Source of the DNA: Francisella philomiragia subsp. philomiragia ATCC 25015 | Lineage (GTDB): Bacteria; Pseudomonadota; Gammaproteobacteria; Francisellales; Francisellaceae | Length of the DNA: 37,926 nt | Reading direction: 5' to 3' | Assembly (NCBI RefSeq): GCF_000156715.1 | Contig: NZ_DS999309.1 | Location: 3,008-40,933, forward strand | Shown: piece by piece, positions 1 through 6,725 of the stretch | Position numbering within the stretch: the first letter of the stretch is position 1 | Layout of the letters: every line of letters begins with the position of its first letter | Notes under the pieces: model-generated | Database searches by the model: none | What the model saw: the letters and a program-made list of their open reading frames with translations, nothing else | Told to the model about the DNA's origin: nothing | Made by a program: the position numbers and the translations under genes

Positions 1-1026
1 TATGCTAAATTCGTTCATGTTTTGTACATCATTAACTGACGTCCAGATGTTGGCGTTGTCGAATCCTAACCACGAGTTGTCATACCAAAATATGTATGCC
101 TGGTCGTTACCATACTGTGCGGGGTTATTGGTTGCGGTGCCCCACGCAGGCTCGAAGCCGGAAGGCCAAGACCAACTATCATCACACGTAATGGTTAAAT
201 TATCATAGTTATCAACTCCAAAGGTGCCGTGGGCTGTCTCATTGTATACATTAAGGGCATTTGCCACATCCGTCATAGTTTGACCAGTTGGTAATGGATA
301 TTGAGAGTCATAAACAAATGTATGGCTAACAGTCACAGGCATCACAATATCCTGTGCTATAGACTGCTCAATTGTCCTTTCAACCGTATTATCAGCCCCA
401 TGAGCAACCACTTGAACCATATATCTACCAGACTCAAATCCCGGAAGCGTTGTCAAATCTAAAATCATACCAGGGTTTGTTTGATCTAAACTAGAGTATA
501 CTCCCTCAAAAGTACCTGGCTTAGTAAGATATATATCATAGTATAGTGTTTCGCCAGCTCCATCTACAATTTCAGCATTCCATGCTGCGATTAGTCTAGT
601 TCCTTCTACTTCAAATACTGGTGCATTAGTCCATTGTACTGCTTTTACCCCAGTAACCGCTGAATTTGTATAGGTAACTGCATCAGAAATCGCTGTCGAT
701 GCTTCCTGACCATCATGCGCAGTTACTTGAACATCATAGCTACTACCTAGCTGCAGACTATCTTGATCTAAAATTCCTGTAGTAAACTTAGCTCCAATAA
801 ACGCTCTATTTGGCATCGGCGAATAATCCTGATACACAACAACGTCATAACTACTCACCGGATCTCCTGCATCATTAGCAGCAGCCCATTCGCATGTAAC
901 TGATTTTGATTGTGCACTACATGCTGGAGCTGTAGTCCACACAATAGCTGCTTGTGACCACATCGGCAACAACAAGCCCACAAAACCCATACCTGACAAT
1001 ACTTTACTTCTTAACTTCACTTTCAT
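1..1026 (-). CDS. Secreted Fn3/Ig-like repeat protein, N-terminal part (runs off window)
   Basis: An open frame starts at ATG 1026 and stays open for 342 codons to the left edge, so the C-terminus is missing. The first 26 or so residues form a signal peptide (basic MKVKLRSK, hydrophobic core, then WSQA before AIVW). Two similar modules follow: one starting IVWTTAPAC and ending near ISDAVTY, the next starting VQWTNAPVF and ending near IEQSI. Each has the W, the SYDV or YYDI strand and the YDVQVTAH or YMVQVVAH strand expected of fibronectin-III or Ig-like folds. Beyond them the chain is rich in Trp, Tyr, Asn and Asp, as in carbohydrate-binding modules. A chitinase-like or chitin-binding exoprotein is possible, but no catalytic motif lies in the visible part. 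GGGAG lies only a base or so before the ATG, a tight ribosome site. Confidence 0.75.
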   Translation of the reverse strand, partial: MKVKLRSKVLSGMGFVGLLLPMWSQAAIVWTTAPACSAQSKSVTCEWAAANDAGDPVSSYDVVVYQDYSPMPNRAFIGAKFTTGILDQDSLQLGSSYDVQVTAHDGQEASTAISDAVTYTNSAVTGVKAVQWTNAPVFEVEGTRLIAAWNAEIVDGAGETLYYDIYLTKPGTFEGVYSSLDQTNPGMILDLTTLPGFESGRYMVQVVAHGADNTVERTIEQSIAQDIVMPVTVSHTFVYDSQYPLPTGQTMTDVANALNVYNETAHGTFGVDNYDNLTITCDDSWSWPSGFEPAWGTATNNPAQYGNDQAYIFWYDNSWLGFDNANIWTSVNDVQNMNEFSI

Positions 1027-1335
1027 ACTCCCTTTTTTTTAAATTATTAAAGATTAATTATAGATTATAGTAATGTAAATTACAAATTTGCAAATAATAA
1101 TTATTGATAGACTTTTAAAAATCCATAAGTCTAACTAACACTCCATATTGTAAAGACTTTTATACAGACCAATAGAAACAAACAATGCTAAATTTCCATC
1201 TAAAAATCCAGACTTTATGAGTAACATTCAAGTAAGTAACTAAAGCTAATTAGACACTGGATTAGAGAGAGTTTAAAGTAAACTTATCTAGGATAGCCCT
1301 TTTTTGAATTTCAATTTTCATATTTGAAAACATCA
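1027..1335. other. Intergenic region, no gene seen
   Basis: This AT-rich gap separates the deformylase-like gene from the secreted-protein gene, both on the minus strand. No open frame with a ribosome site was found. It contains a 7-bp inverted repeat, TAGACTT (1108-1114) and AAGTCTA (1127-1133), with a 12-base loop and no clear U-tract, and a smaller dyad at 1271-1283. Either could help end the upstream transcript or mark a control site, but nothing decides this. Confidence 0.5.
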
Positions 1336-1941
1336 CTAAACATCACTACCAATAATATAACCATCTATAATTAACGGTATTTCATCGCCACAATCTTCAT
1401 AAGGTTTGATTTCTCCGTTAGCAAATTTTGATTGAAGCTCTTCGATATCCATATACTCAGTATCAAAATCAACATACACAGAACCAAGTAGATGATTGAA
1501 CTCATGTTGAAATATTACCGCAGCTATAGAGTCTAACTTACCTGTGATTTTCTTACCATGTTGGTTATATGCTTCATACTCAATCTCTTTATATGTCGCA
1601 AGCTTACCTCTTTTTCCCCCTAAAGCACTTAGACAACCATGCCAAAAACCAACTCGTTTCTCAGATGCTTTTGTAATTTTAGGATTTATAAAAACTTGAA
1701 AAGGAACACTATCAAAATTTAATGGATATCTTGCATTAGAACTATCAAACTCTATCATAAATATTTGATGAGGATAGCCAATTTGATTAGCTGCAAGCCC
1801 TATACCATTACCTTGCATTTTTTCACGCATTTCAGCGATGATATTTTGTATTTCAGAGCTTTGAATATCTGTTACAGGTTTACATTTTTGGTATAGAACT
1901 TGATTATTTATGTCATTGTATTGTATAAATTGTGATTTCAT
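1336..1941 (-). CDS. Peptide deformylase-like metalloprotein, divergent
   Basis: Peptide deformylases remove the formyl group from N-terminal formyl-Met using a metal held by one Cys and two His. All three family motifs are present. Motif I is GNGIGLAANQ (44-53). Motif II is HGCLS (101-105), where the usual form is EGCLS. Motif III is HEFNH (146-150), where the usual form is HExDH. The ligands Cys103, His146 and His150 and the catalytic Glu147 are kept. Replacement of the motif II Glu by His, and an acidic C-terminal tail of about 45 residues, set it apart from a housekeeping Def. No fmt gene adjoins it, as is common for the main def; it sits 20 bp downstream of an acyltransferase gene on the same strand. 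It could be an accessory deformylase or have a changed substrate. Confidence 0.85.
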   Translation of the reverse strand: MKSQFIQYNDINNQVLYQKCKPVTDIQSSEIQNIIAEMREKMQGNGIGLAANQIGYPHQIFMIEFDSSNARYPLNFDSVPFQVFINPKITKASEKRVGFWHGCLSALGGKRGKLATYKEIEYEAYNQHGKKITGKLDSIAAVIFQHEFNHLLGSVYVDFDTEYMDIEELQSKFANGEIKPYEDCGDEIPLIIDGYIIGSDV

Positions 1942-1961
1942 AAAAACTATATTTCCTAGCC

Positions 1962-3938
1962 TTATTTAACTACAGATGCTAAAGGGTTGCCATACTTTTT
2001 AAGATACTCTTTGGCTATCTCTTGAGACCCAAGATAGTTTAGGTGATGGTTATCTGCATATATAGGTATACCATTTAGAGAGGTCTTACAGTAGTGATTA
2101 TTACATAAGACTTTTTTAGGATCTATTAAAACTAATTCTGGATATTTAGTTTTAAGTTTATGCATTAAGTTAACAAACTCTTCTTGCTGCTTTTGCACAT
2201 ATTCCAAAGGAAGCTCACAATGATGAGGATCAAATAATAGAATAAACTTAACAGTTGAAACAATACAGTAATTATTAAATCCTTTTGGTAACTCTGGGGT
2301 ATCTAATACTACTATTGGAACAGCATTATTTTGGATTATTAACTTTATTGATTCTTCGATACCTGAGATATAAGGCTCATTATTTTTCTCAGACCAATCA
2401 CCTCCCAAAACAACATATTTAAAAGATTGTTTTTTTATCAAGTCTTTCAATGCATTGTTTCTATCAACCATTGATACTCCTAACTCTGTATTAGGAAGAT
2501 TTTCTATAAAAGGAGTACTTCTTTGAGATACTAAGTAAGCACTTTTATGAATGTTTGATAACCACACACCTAACATTGGAAACTCTGCACGAGCATGAGA
2601 ATCACCAATAAACAATATATTTGTATCTTTATCTTGTGAAGCATCACCTATTAAACATTTACTCTCAGGAGGTAACATCTTTGATGTGAATTCTGGTATC
2701 GAGTTTTGTATAAAGCATTTATTCTCATCAACATTTTCAAAACCATAGACTCCATTTAATTTACGAAGATCTACAATTGGTGGTGGAATATTAACAGCAA
2801 AGTTTTTGATATATTTAGTACATAAGGCAAATGAACATGCCAATAATATTGGGATTATCCATAATACAATCAATGTTTTAGAAAATGACATCTTAAACTT
2901 ATATCTAAAAGGTTTCTCTACTAAGAAATAAGTCAGTGTAGCCAAGCCAAAACTAGCGATAAGAATAATAGCCTTGATAAAGTAAGTACTATCAATACTC
3001 AGGTAATTGACATAAGCAATTATCGGCCAATGCCATAAATATAGTGAGTATGATATTAAACCAATAGCAACCAATGGTTTAAGTGAGAAAACTCTGTGTA
3101 TGAAAGAGACATTATTATTTAAACCTACATATATAAATAAAGTTGCACCAAGACAAGCCTCTATCATACCCAAACCTGGATAAAATACTTTTACAAAAAA
3201 TATAGGTACTAGCATCAATACAACAGATATTAATCCCAAGATATTTGCAGTCAACTTACTTAGAGTAATTTCTTTGTTAACTGAATATATCGCCAAAAAA
3301 CAGCCAAACAATAACTCAAATGCTCTTGTAACTGGAAAGTAGTAATACTCTGAGCCATTTAAAAATATCAAAGAAACCAATGACAAAATGGTCAAAATTA
3401 TACAACCATACAATAGTTTATGATGTATAGACATCTCAACTCGGTTTTTTAGCTTAACAGGAATACTAAAAGCGGCTATTAAAAATAATGGCCAAAAAAT
3501 ATAAAACTGCTCTTCAATCCCTAGAGACCAAGTATGCAATAGAGGTATCAATTCAGAGTCGGTACTAAAGTAGCCAAAACTTAATGAATGAAAGAAATAT
3601 AAGTTTGAAAATGATCCTAAAGCACTAACAAACGACTTAGAATAATCTCTTAAATCTTGAGGTAATAAAATTAACCACGCAAAAACTGTTGAAAATATAA
3701 GCACCACAATTAATGCAGGTAAAATACGCCTAATTCTTCTTAGATAAAAGTTCTTGATAGAAAAAGTTCTATTTTCTAGATCACGAATAATAATACTAGT
3801 TATTAGAAATCCTGAAATAACAAAAAATATATCAACCCCAAGAAAGCCTGATTTAACCCCGCTAATATCTAAATGGAATAACACTACAGCTAACACTGCT
3901 AGTGCTCTAAGACCATCTATATGCTTATAATACTTCAT
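1962..3938 (-). CDS. Acyltransferase-3 / SGNH-fusion O-acetyltransferase (OafA type)
   Basis: This 658-residue protein has the layout of OafA-type enzymes that O-acetylate surface polysaccharide: an integral-membrane acyltransferase-3 domain (about 1-365), a linker, and a periplasmic SGNH domain. Visible motifs are Arg11 and His22 in the first helix (HIDGLRALAV...FHLD), FFVISGFLI, the RRILPAL loop, and SLYLWHWPI late in the membrane part. In the SGNH domain GDSH lies at 445-448 (Ser447 nucleophile) and DNHH at 629-632 supplies the Asp and His of the triad. It probably moves acetyl from the cytoplasm to O-antigen, capsule or peptidoglycan sugar outside; the acceptor cannot be read from sequence. 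It precedes the deformylase-like gene in an apparent two-gene operon. Confidence 0.9.
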   Translation of the reverse strand: MKYYKHIDGLRALAVLAVVLFHLDISGVKSGFLGVDIFFVISGFLITSIIIRDLENRTFSIKNFYLRRIRRILPALIVVLIFSTVFAWLILLPQDLRDYSKSFVSALGSFSNLYFFHSLSFGYFSTDSELIPLLHTWSLGIEEQFYIFWPLFLIAAFSIPVKLKNRVEMSIHHKLLYGCIILTILSLVSLIFLNGSEYYYFPVTRAFELLFGCFLAIYSVNKEITLSKLTANILGLISVVLMLVPIFFVKVFYPGLGMIEACLGATLFIYVGLNNNVSFIHRVFSLKPLVAIGLISYSLYLWHWPIIAYVNYLSIDSTYFIKAIILIASFGLATLTYFLVEKPFRYKFKMSFSKTLIVLWIIPILLACSFALCTKYIKNFAVNIPPPIVDLRKLNGVYGFENVDENKCFIQNSIPEFTSKMLPPESKCLIGDASQDKDTNILFIGDSHARAEFPMLGVWLSNIHKSAYLVSQRSTPFIENLPNTELGVSMVDRNNALKDLIKKQSFKYVVLGGDWSEKNNEPYISGIEESIKLIIQNNAVPIVVLDTPELPKGFNNYCIVSTVKFILLFDPHHCELPLEYVQKQQEEFVNLMHKLKTKYPELVLIDPKKVLCNNHYCKTSLNGIPIYADNHHLNYLGSQEIAKEYLKKYGNPLASVVK

Positions 3939-4047
3939 TATAAAAATCTACTTTTAATCTTGCTAATAAGTATAGTACAAAAATCTAATCAAAGTAATAA
4001 TAGTTTGAACCAATCAATTTGAAGAAAATTTTGCATTTTAGGGCAAA

Positions 4048-4075
4048 TTTACAATAGTCTATAAGACTATATTAT
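4048..4075 (+). promoter_or_regulatory. Putative promoter with dyad filling the -35/-10 spacer
   Basis: TTTACA (4048-4053) and TATTAT (4070-4075) are spaced by 16 bp and could be the -35 and -10 boxes of the permease gene 147 bp downstream. The spacer is almost wholly a perfect inverted repeat, ATAGTCT-ATA-AGACTAT (4054-4070). A dyad in that place is a typical site for a repressor or MerR-type factor. Promoter assignment is by eye. Confidence 0.4.
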
Positions 4076-4156
4076 AACGGTAGGTAGCACCTAATGATCT
4101 TAACAGCCTTATGAATTTTTATTCAAGAAAATAAGAAAAATCTCACTTTCCTGATA

Positions 4157-4182
4157 AAAAACATTTCAATGGAGATGTTTTT
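4157..4182 (+). terminator. Terminator-like hairpin in the permease leader
   Basis: AAAAACAT (4157-4164) pairs with ATGTTTTT (4175-4182). The stem can extend inward through a G-U pair to CATTTC/GAGATG, leaving a 4-base loop. The U-rich 3' arm followed by AAATT resembles an intrinsic terminator, 39 bp before the permease ATG and downstream of the putative promoter, so it could act as an attenuator. A 7-codon frame, MNFYSRK (4111-4134), lies just before it but has no ribosome site. Confidence 0.35.
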
Positions 4183-4221
4183 AAATTATCATATTTAAAT
4201 AATTATTCAAAATAATGAAAT

Positions 4222-5376
4222 ATGAAGCAGTTTATAGGTATATTTTTGATTATTGGTTCAACTATAGGCGGTGGTATCATAGGCTTACCTATAGCTGCTG
4301 TTAACTTAGGATTTGTGGGAAGCTTATTGGCAATATGTTTAGTATGGCTAATAATGACATTTACAGGATTATGTATATTAAAAATATCTTATAACCTCCC
4401 AGTTAAGCACAATACATATTTCTCACTATCTACCAAATTCTTAAACTTTAAAGGAGCAAAGGTTACTGTTTTTGGAGGTTATCTATTAATACTATATTTA
4501 ACACTGACCACTTACATATCTGGCATCAGTTCATCCGTAAGCTTATACTTTGCACAAAACAGTAATTTAAGTTACTTATTATCTGGTGTAATTCTAGTAT
4601 TTATACTAGGTGGAATTACAACTTATAACTCTAGAGTTATAATTAAGAGTAATGTTGTATTTGTCGTAGCTAAACTCTCTCTTATTATTGTAGCTATATT
4701 TCTAATTTTTTATTCTACAAGCAAAATTACTCTTAGCATTGATAACTATCCTATTCAATCAATAGGAGCATTTTCATTCTTATTTGTATTATTTAATGCT
4801 TTTGGTTATCACTTTATTATCCCAAGTTTAGTAAAGTTTTATGATAATCGTATTTCTTTTAAATCTTTTGTTTTCTTGCTTATCTTTAGTACGACAGTCA
4901 TAGCGCTGATTTATATAGCATGGATTTTGGCAATATTCTTTACAATACCAGCAGAAGGTAGTCACGGAATGATGAGTATTTATAATAGTAAAAATCAGCT
5001 TATAGCTTTTAATAATAGTATTAGCTTTTTTACTCAGTCATACACTATTAGCAATATGTTAAGCGCTTTTCAATTAATATCTATGATAGGCTCTTTCTGT
5101 TGTATCTCAATAGGAGTAATCGATGCGCTAAAAGATGCTTTTGGACAAAATGCTTACATTAAGGTCTTAATATGCACTTATTTGCCACCACTGGTTTTAA
5201 TGAGTCTTTCTCAAAATATGTTTTTAATTGCAATGTCATTAGCTGGAATATTAACTTTCTATATTGAGGTATTTGTACCAATTTTAGGAGTTAGAAATTA
5301 TTATAAAACTTCTAGTAAGGTAAAAGACAAATCTTTATTTAGTCATCAATATTCAAAGTTTTTAGTTAGGTCTTAA
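4222..5376 (+). CDS. HAAAP-family amino acid permease (aromatic/Trp-Tyr type)
   Basis: A 384-residue inner-membrane protein with about 10-11 hydrophobic helices and the N-terminal signature of the hydroxy/aromatic amino acid permease family: GSTIGGGIIGLPIAA in helix 1, then a long helix ending in LKISYNLP. Tryptophan/tyrosine-specific permeases of this family (TyrP, Mtr, TnaB) are near 400 residues, so it looks complete. It likely imports an aromatic amino acid by proton symport; the exact substrate cannot be told. It is monocistronic, divergent from the acyltransferase gene, with its own apparent control region (dyad at 4054-4070, hairpin at 4157-4182). There is no strong ribosome site before ATG 4222. 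Confidence 0.85.
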   Translation: MKQFIGIFLIIGSTIGGGIIGLPIAAVNLGFVGSLLAICLVWLIMTFTGLCILKISYNLPVKHNTYFSLSTKFLNFKGAKVTVFGGYLLILYLTLTTYISGISSSVSLYFAQNSNLSYLLSGVILVFILGGITTYNSRVIIKSNVVFVVAKLSLIIVAIFLIFYSTSKITLSIDNYPIQSIGAFSFLFVLFNAFGYHFIIPSLVKFYDNRISFKSFVFLLIFSTTVIALIYIAWILAIFFTIPAEGSHGMMSIYNSKNQLIAFNNSISFFTQSYTISNMLSAFQLISMIGSFCCISIGVIDALKDAFGQNAYIKVLICTYLPPLVLMSLSQNMFLIAMSLAGILTFYIEVFVPILGVRNYYKTSSKVKDKSLFSHQYSKFLVRS

Positions 5377-5505
5377 AGCAAGTTTAGAATAAAAGAATAG
5401 CATCTATTTATCACTTTGCTTATCAATAAAGCTTGGATATTGCATGTGCTTTTTATATTCCATATTTTCAATACTCCACCTATCGATAGGAGAGAGTTTC
5501 CAAGA

Positions 5506-6081
5506 TTACCCCACCCAATCCACTACGACTTTCCAGCCTAATAGTTGATACTGTTTATTTATCAAATTAACAAACTTATTTTTTGCATCTTCAATATGCT
5601 CTTGTGATGAAGCTTCATTATCTGTAAGTTTTTGAACTTCTTTATATGCTATATTTGCCAGATGATTATCAGGATCAGTATTTATAACACCTAATCTAGG
5701 CAATACCTTAAATGTATATGCTTGCCTACTTAATTGCTTAGTTTTATCAAAATCTATTGTAACGGATGTTACTTTGGGTGGTTTAACTCTTAGTGTTATA
5801 GTTTTATCTTTAGCATCAATTTTGATATCAGATTCATCAATATTCGTCGATAAAGCAGCAGATGCTTTATAGCTATATTTAGCAGTATTTTCTACTACTG
5901 TACCATTATCAGAGACATATAAAGAATTACCACTGACTGTGACTTTTAATGTAGATAATTCACCGATTTTTTGAACGCTAACAACTGTTGGAACTATCTC
6001 AGTATCTTTCTTACTTGTAATAAGTGACACTGTAATTATCAGTATTGCAATAATGAGGATATACTTTAAAAATTTAGACAT
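5506..6081 (-). CDS. DUF4230-like membrane-anchored protein
   Basis: The 191-residue chain begins with one hydrophobic anchor (about 5-22, KYILIIAILIITVSLIT) followed by a soluble domain predicted outside the cytoplasm. VQKIGELSTLKVTVSG, the later ITLRVKPPKVTSVTID strand and the helical end (LINKQYQLLGWKVVVDW) fit the DUF4230 family of unknown function. The start is well supported: AGGAG lies 7 bases before ATG 6081. That ribosome site begins directly after the stop of an 18-codon hydrophobic frame, so the two are probably translated together. After the TAA at 5508-5506 the same frame stays open for 33 more codons to a TAG at 5406-5404, with protein-like content. An early stop in this strain is possible. 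Confidence 0.75.
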   Translation of the reverse strand: MSKFLKYILIIAILIITVSLITSKKDTEIVPTVVSVQKIGELSTLKVTVSGNSLYVSDNGTVVENTAKYSYKASAALSTNIDESDIKIDAKDKTITLRVKPPKVTSVTIDFDKTKQLSRQAYTFKVLPRLGVINTDPDNHLANIAYKEVQKLTDNEASSQEHIEDAKNKFVNLINKQYQLLGWKVVVDWVG

Positions 6082-6091
6082 CTATCCACTC

Positions 6092-6110
6092 CTCTACAAA
6101 AAAAGTAGAG
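6092..6110 (-). promoter_or_regulatory. Hairpin overlapping the DUF4230 gene's ribosome site
   Basis: On the minus strand CTCTAC pairs with GTAGAG around a run of seven T, a 6-bp perfect stem. The second arm contains the stop codon of the upstream 18-codon frame and the first bases of the AGAGGAG ribosome site. Ribosomes reading the small frame to its stop would open the stem, a layout that suggests translational coupling. Confidence 0.45.
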
Positions 6111-6150
6111 CTAGAATAATCAATATTATCAATATCACTACATATCGCAT
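6094..6150 (-). CDS. Small hydrophobic peptide (18 aa) upstream of the DUF4230 gene
   Basis: ATG at 6150 opens an 18-codon frame, MRYVVILIILIILALLFL, ending in TAG at 6096-6094. AGAGG lies 8 bases upstream, a good ribosome site, which argues for real translation. The peptide is almost wholly Ile, Leu and Val with Arg at position 2: either a single-helix membrane microprotein or a branched-chain-rich leader peptide. Its stop lies 12 bases before the DUF4230 start. The family is not recognised and a chance frame cannot be excluded. Confidence 0.5.
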   Translation of the reverse strand: MRYVVILIILIILALLFL

Positions 6151-6172
6151 TTTTTGTTACCTCTGTAATTTT

Positions 6173-6250
6173 TTATATTATTTGCCCAAGTTTTAAGCGC
6201 CCATGTAGCGTTCCATTACATTTACTCGCTAGAATATACACAAATGCCAT
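6173..6250 (-). pseudogene. Broken second copy of the GIY-YIG nuclease gene
   Basis: The 41 bp at 6210-6250 are identical to 6632-6672, the start of the intact GIY-YIG gene (codons for MAFVYILASKCNG plus the next base or two). The similarity then stops. The frame continues for only about 11 unrelated codons to TAA at 6175-6173. In that tail a stretch reading TTAAAACTTGGGCAAA resembles the RLKTWQ codons late in the intact gene, so this may be a copy with a large internal deletion. A palindrome like the one before the intact gene lies just upstream (6267-6294), so promoter-side flank and gene start were duplicated together. Confidence 0.65.
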
Positions 6251-6266
6251 TTCTAAACCTTTCTTT

Positions 6267-6294
6267 GGATTCTACGATCAAGTCGTAGAATGAC
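6267..6294 (-). repeat. Palindromic repeat (copy 1), before the broken GIY-YIG copy
   Basis: ATTCTACGA (6269-6277) and TCGTAGAAT (6283-6291) form a perfect 9-bp stem with a 5-base loop TCAAG, bordered by GG on the left and GAC on the right. It is the same design as the palindrome at 6689-6716, with two compensated base-pair changes in the stem. Confidence 0.8.
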
Positions 6295-6330
6295 AACTTT
6301 TTTACTAAGTCCTAATATATATCCACTAGT

Positions 6331-6360
6331 CGTCATACTACGGCTCCGACCGTAGTATCC
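6331..6360 (+). repeat. Palindromic repeat (copy 2), downstream of the GIY-YIG gene
   Basis: ATACTACGG (6335-6343) and CCGTAGTAT (6350-6358) form a perfect 9-bp stem with a 6-base loop. The borders are GTC on the left and CC on the right, so this copy is in the opposite orientation to the other two. It marks the outer end, on the 3' side, of the GIY-YIG unit. Confidence 0.8.
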
Positions 6361-6387
6361 AAAAACCAAAATGTGAAATTAAATCCA

Positions 6388-6672
6388 CTATGCTAAAATA
6401 CTAGCATACAAATCTAACCACCTAGGATTAAACTTATTTATTAAGTCTAGTTTCCATTTTCTTTGCCAAGTTTTTAATCTTTTCTCACGATAAATAGCGT
6501 CTGTTATATTGTTAAACTGCTCATAATATACTAGCTTTTTGACATCATATTTTTTCGTGAAACCATCAGAATAACCCTGCTTATGCTCGTAAACTCTTTT
6601 GATTAAATTTGATGTTACACCTATATAAAGTGTTCCATTACATTTACTCGCTAGAATATACACAAATGCCAT
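6388..6672 (-). CDS. Small GIY-YIG nuclease-domain protein (YhbQ/URI type)
   Basis: The product is a single-domain GIY-YIG protein of 94 residues, the usual size of stand-alone members. It shows the paired VYI (4-6) and YIG (16-18) strands, the following Arg-rich helix (NLIKRVYEHK), and a YREKRLKTW segment with the conserved Glu, ending FNPRWLDLY. GIY-YIG domains cut DNA; the role of these single-domain forms is unclear. I prefer ATG 6672 to the in-frame TTG at 6678 because the duplicated fragment at 6210-6250 is conserved only from this ATG, and GAAGAG lies a suitable distance upstream. The gene is enclosed by oppositely oriented palindromes (6331-6360, 6689-6716) and sits just after dnaE. 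Confidence 0.85.
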   Translation of the reverse strand: MAFVYILASKCNGTLYIGVTSNLIKRVYEHKQGYSDGFTKKYDVKKLVYYEQFNNITDAIYREKRLKTWQRKWKLDLINKFNPRWLDLYASILA

Positions 6673-6688
6673 TATCAAGCTCTTCTTT

Positions 6689-6716
6689 AGATTCTATGGT
6701 CAGGCCATAGAATGAC
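6689..6716 (-). repeat. Palindromic repeat (copy 3), between dnaE and the GIY-YIG gene
   Basis: ATTCTATGG (6691-6699) and CCATAGAAT (6705-6713) form a perfect 9-bp stem with loop TCAGG, followed by GAC. It starts 9 bp after the dnaE stop and lies in the 5' leader of the GIY-YIG gene. It may also shield the dnaE mRNA end, but there is no U-tract on the dnaE strand. Confidence 0.8.
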
Positions 6717-6725
6717 TTTTATGTT

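Noticed and set aside
2-208. 68-codon plus-strand frame at the left edge
   Set aside because: It is antisense to the secreted protein whose signal peptide and repeated modules are clear.
1108-1133. Inverted repeat as terminator of the deformylase transcript
   Set aside because: The stem is only 7 bp with a 12-base loop, far from the stop codon and without a U-tract; kept only as a note on the gap.
6267-6294. Palindrome before the broken GIY-YIG copy read as a plus-strand intrinsic terminator (GTAGAATGACAACTTTTTT)
   Set aside because: The T-run is separated from the stem and no plus-strand gene ends nearby; the shared design with two other copies fits a repeat family better.
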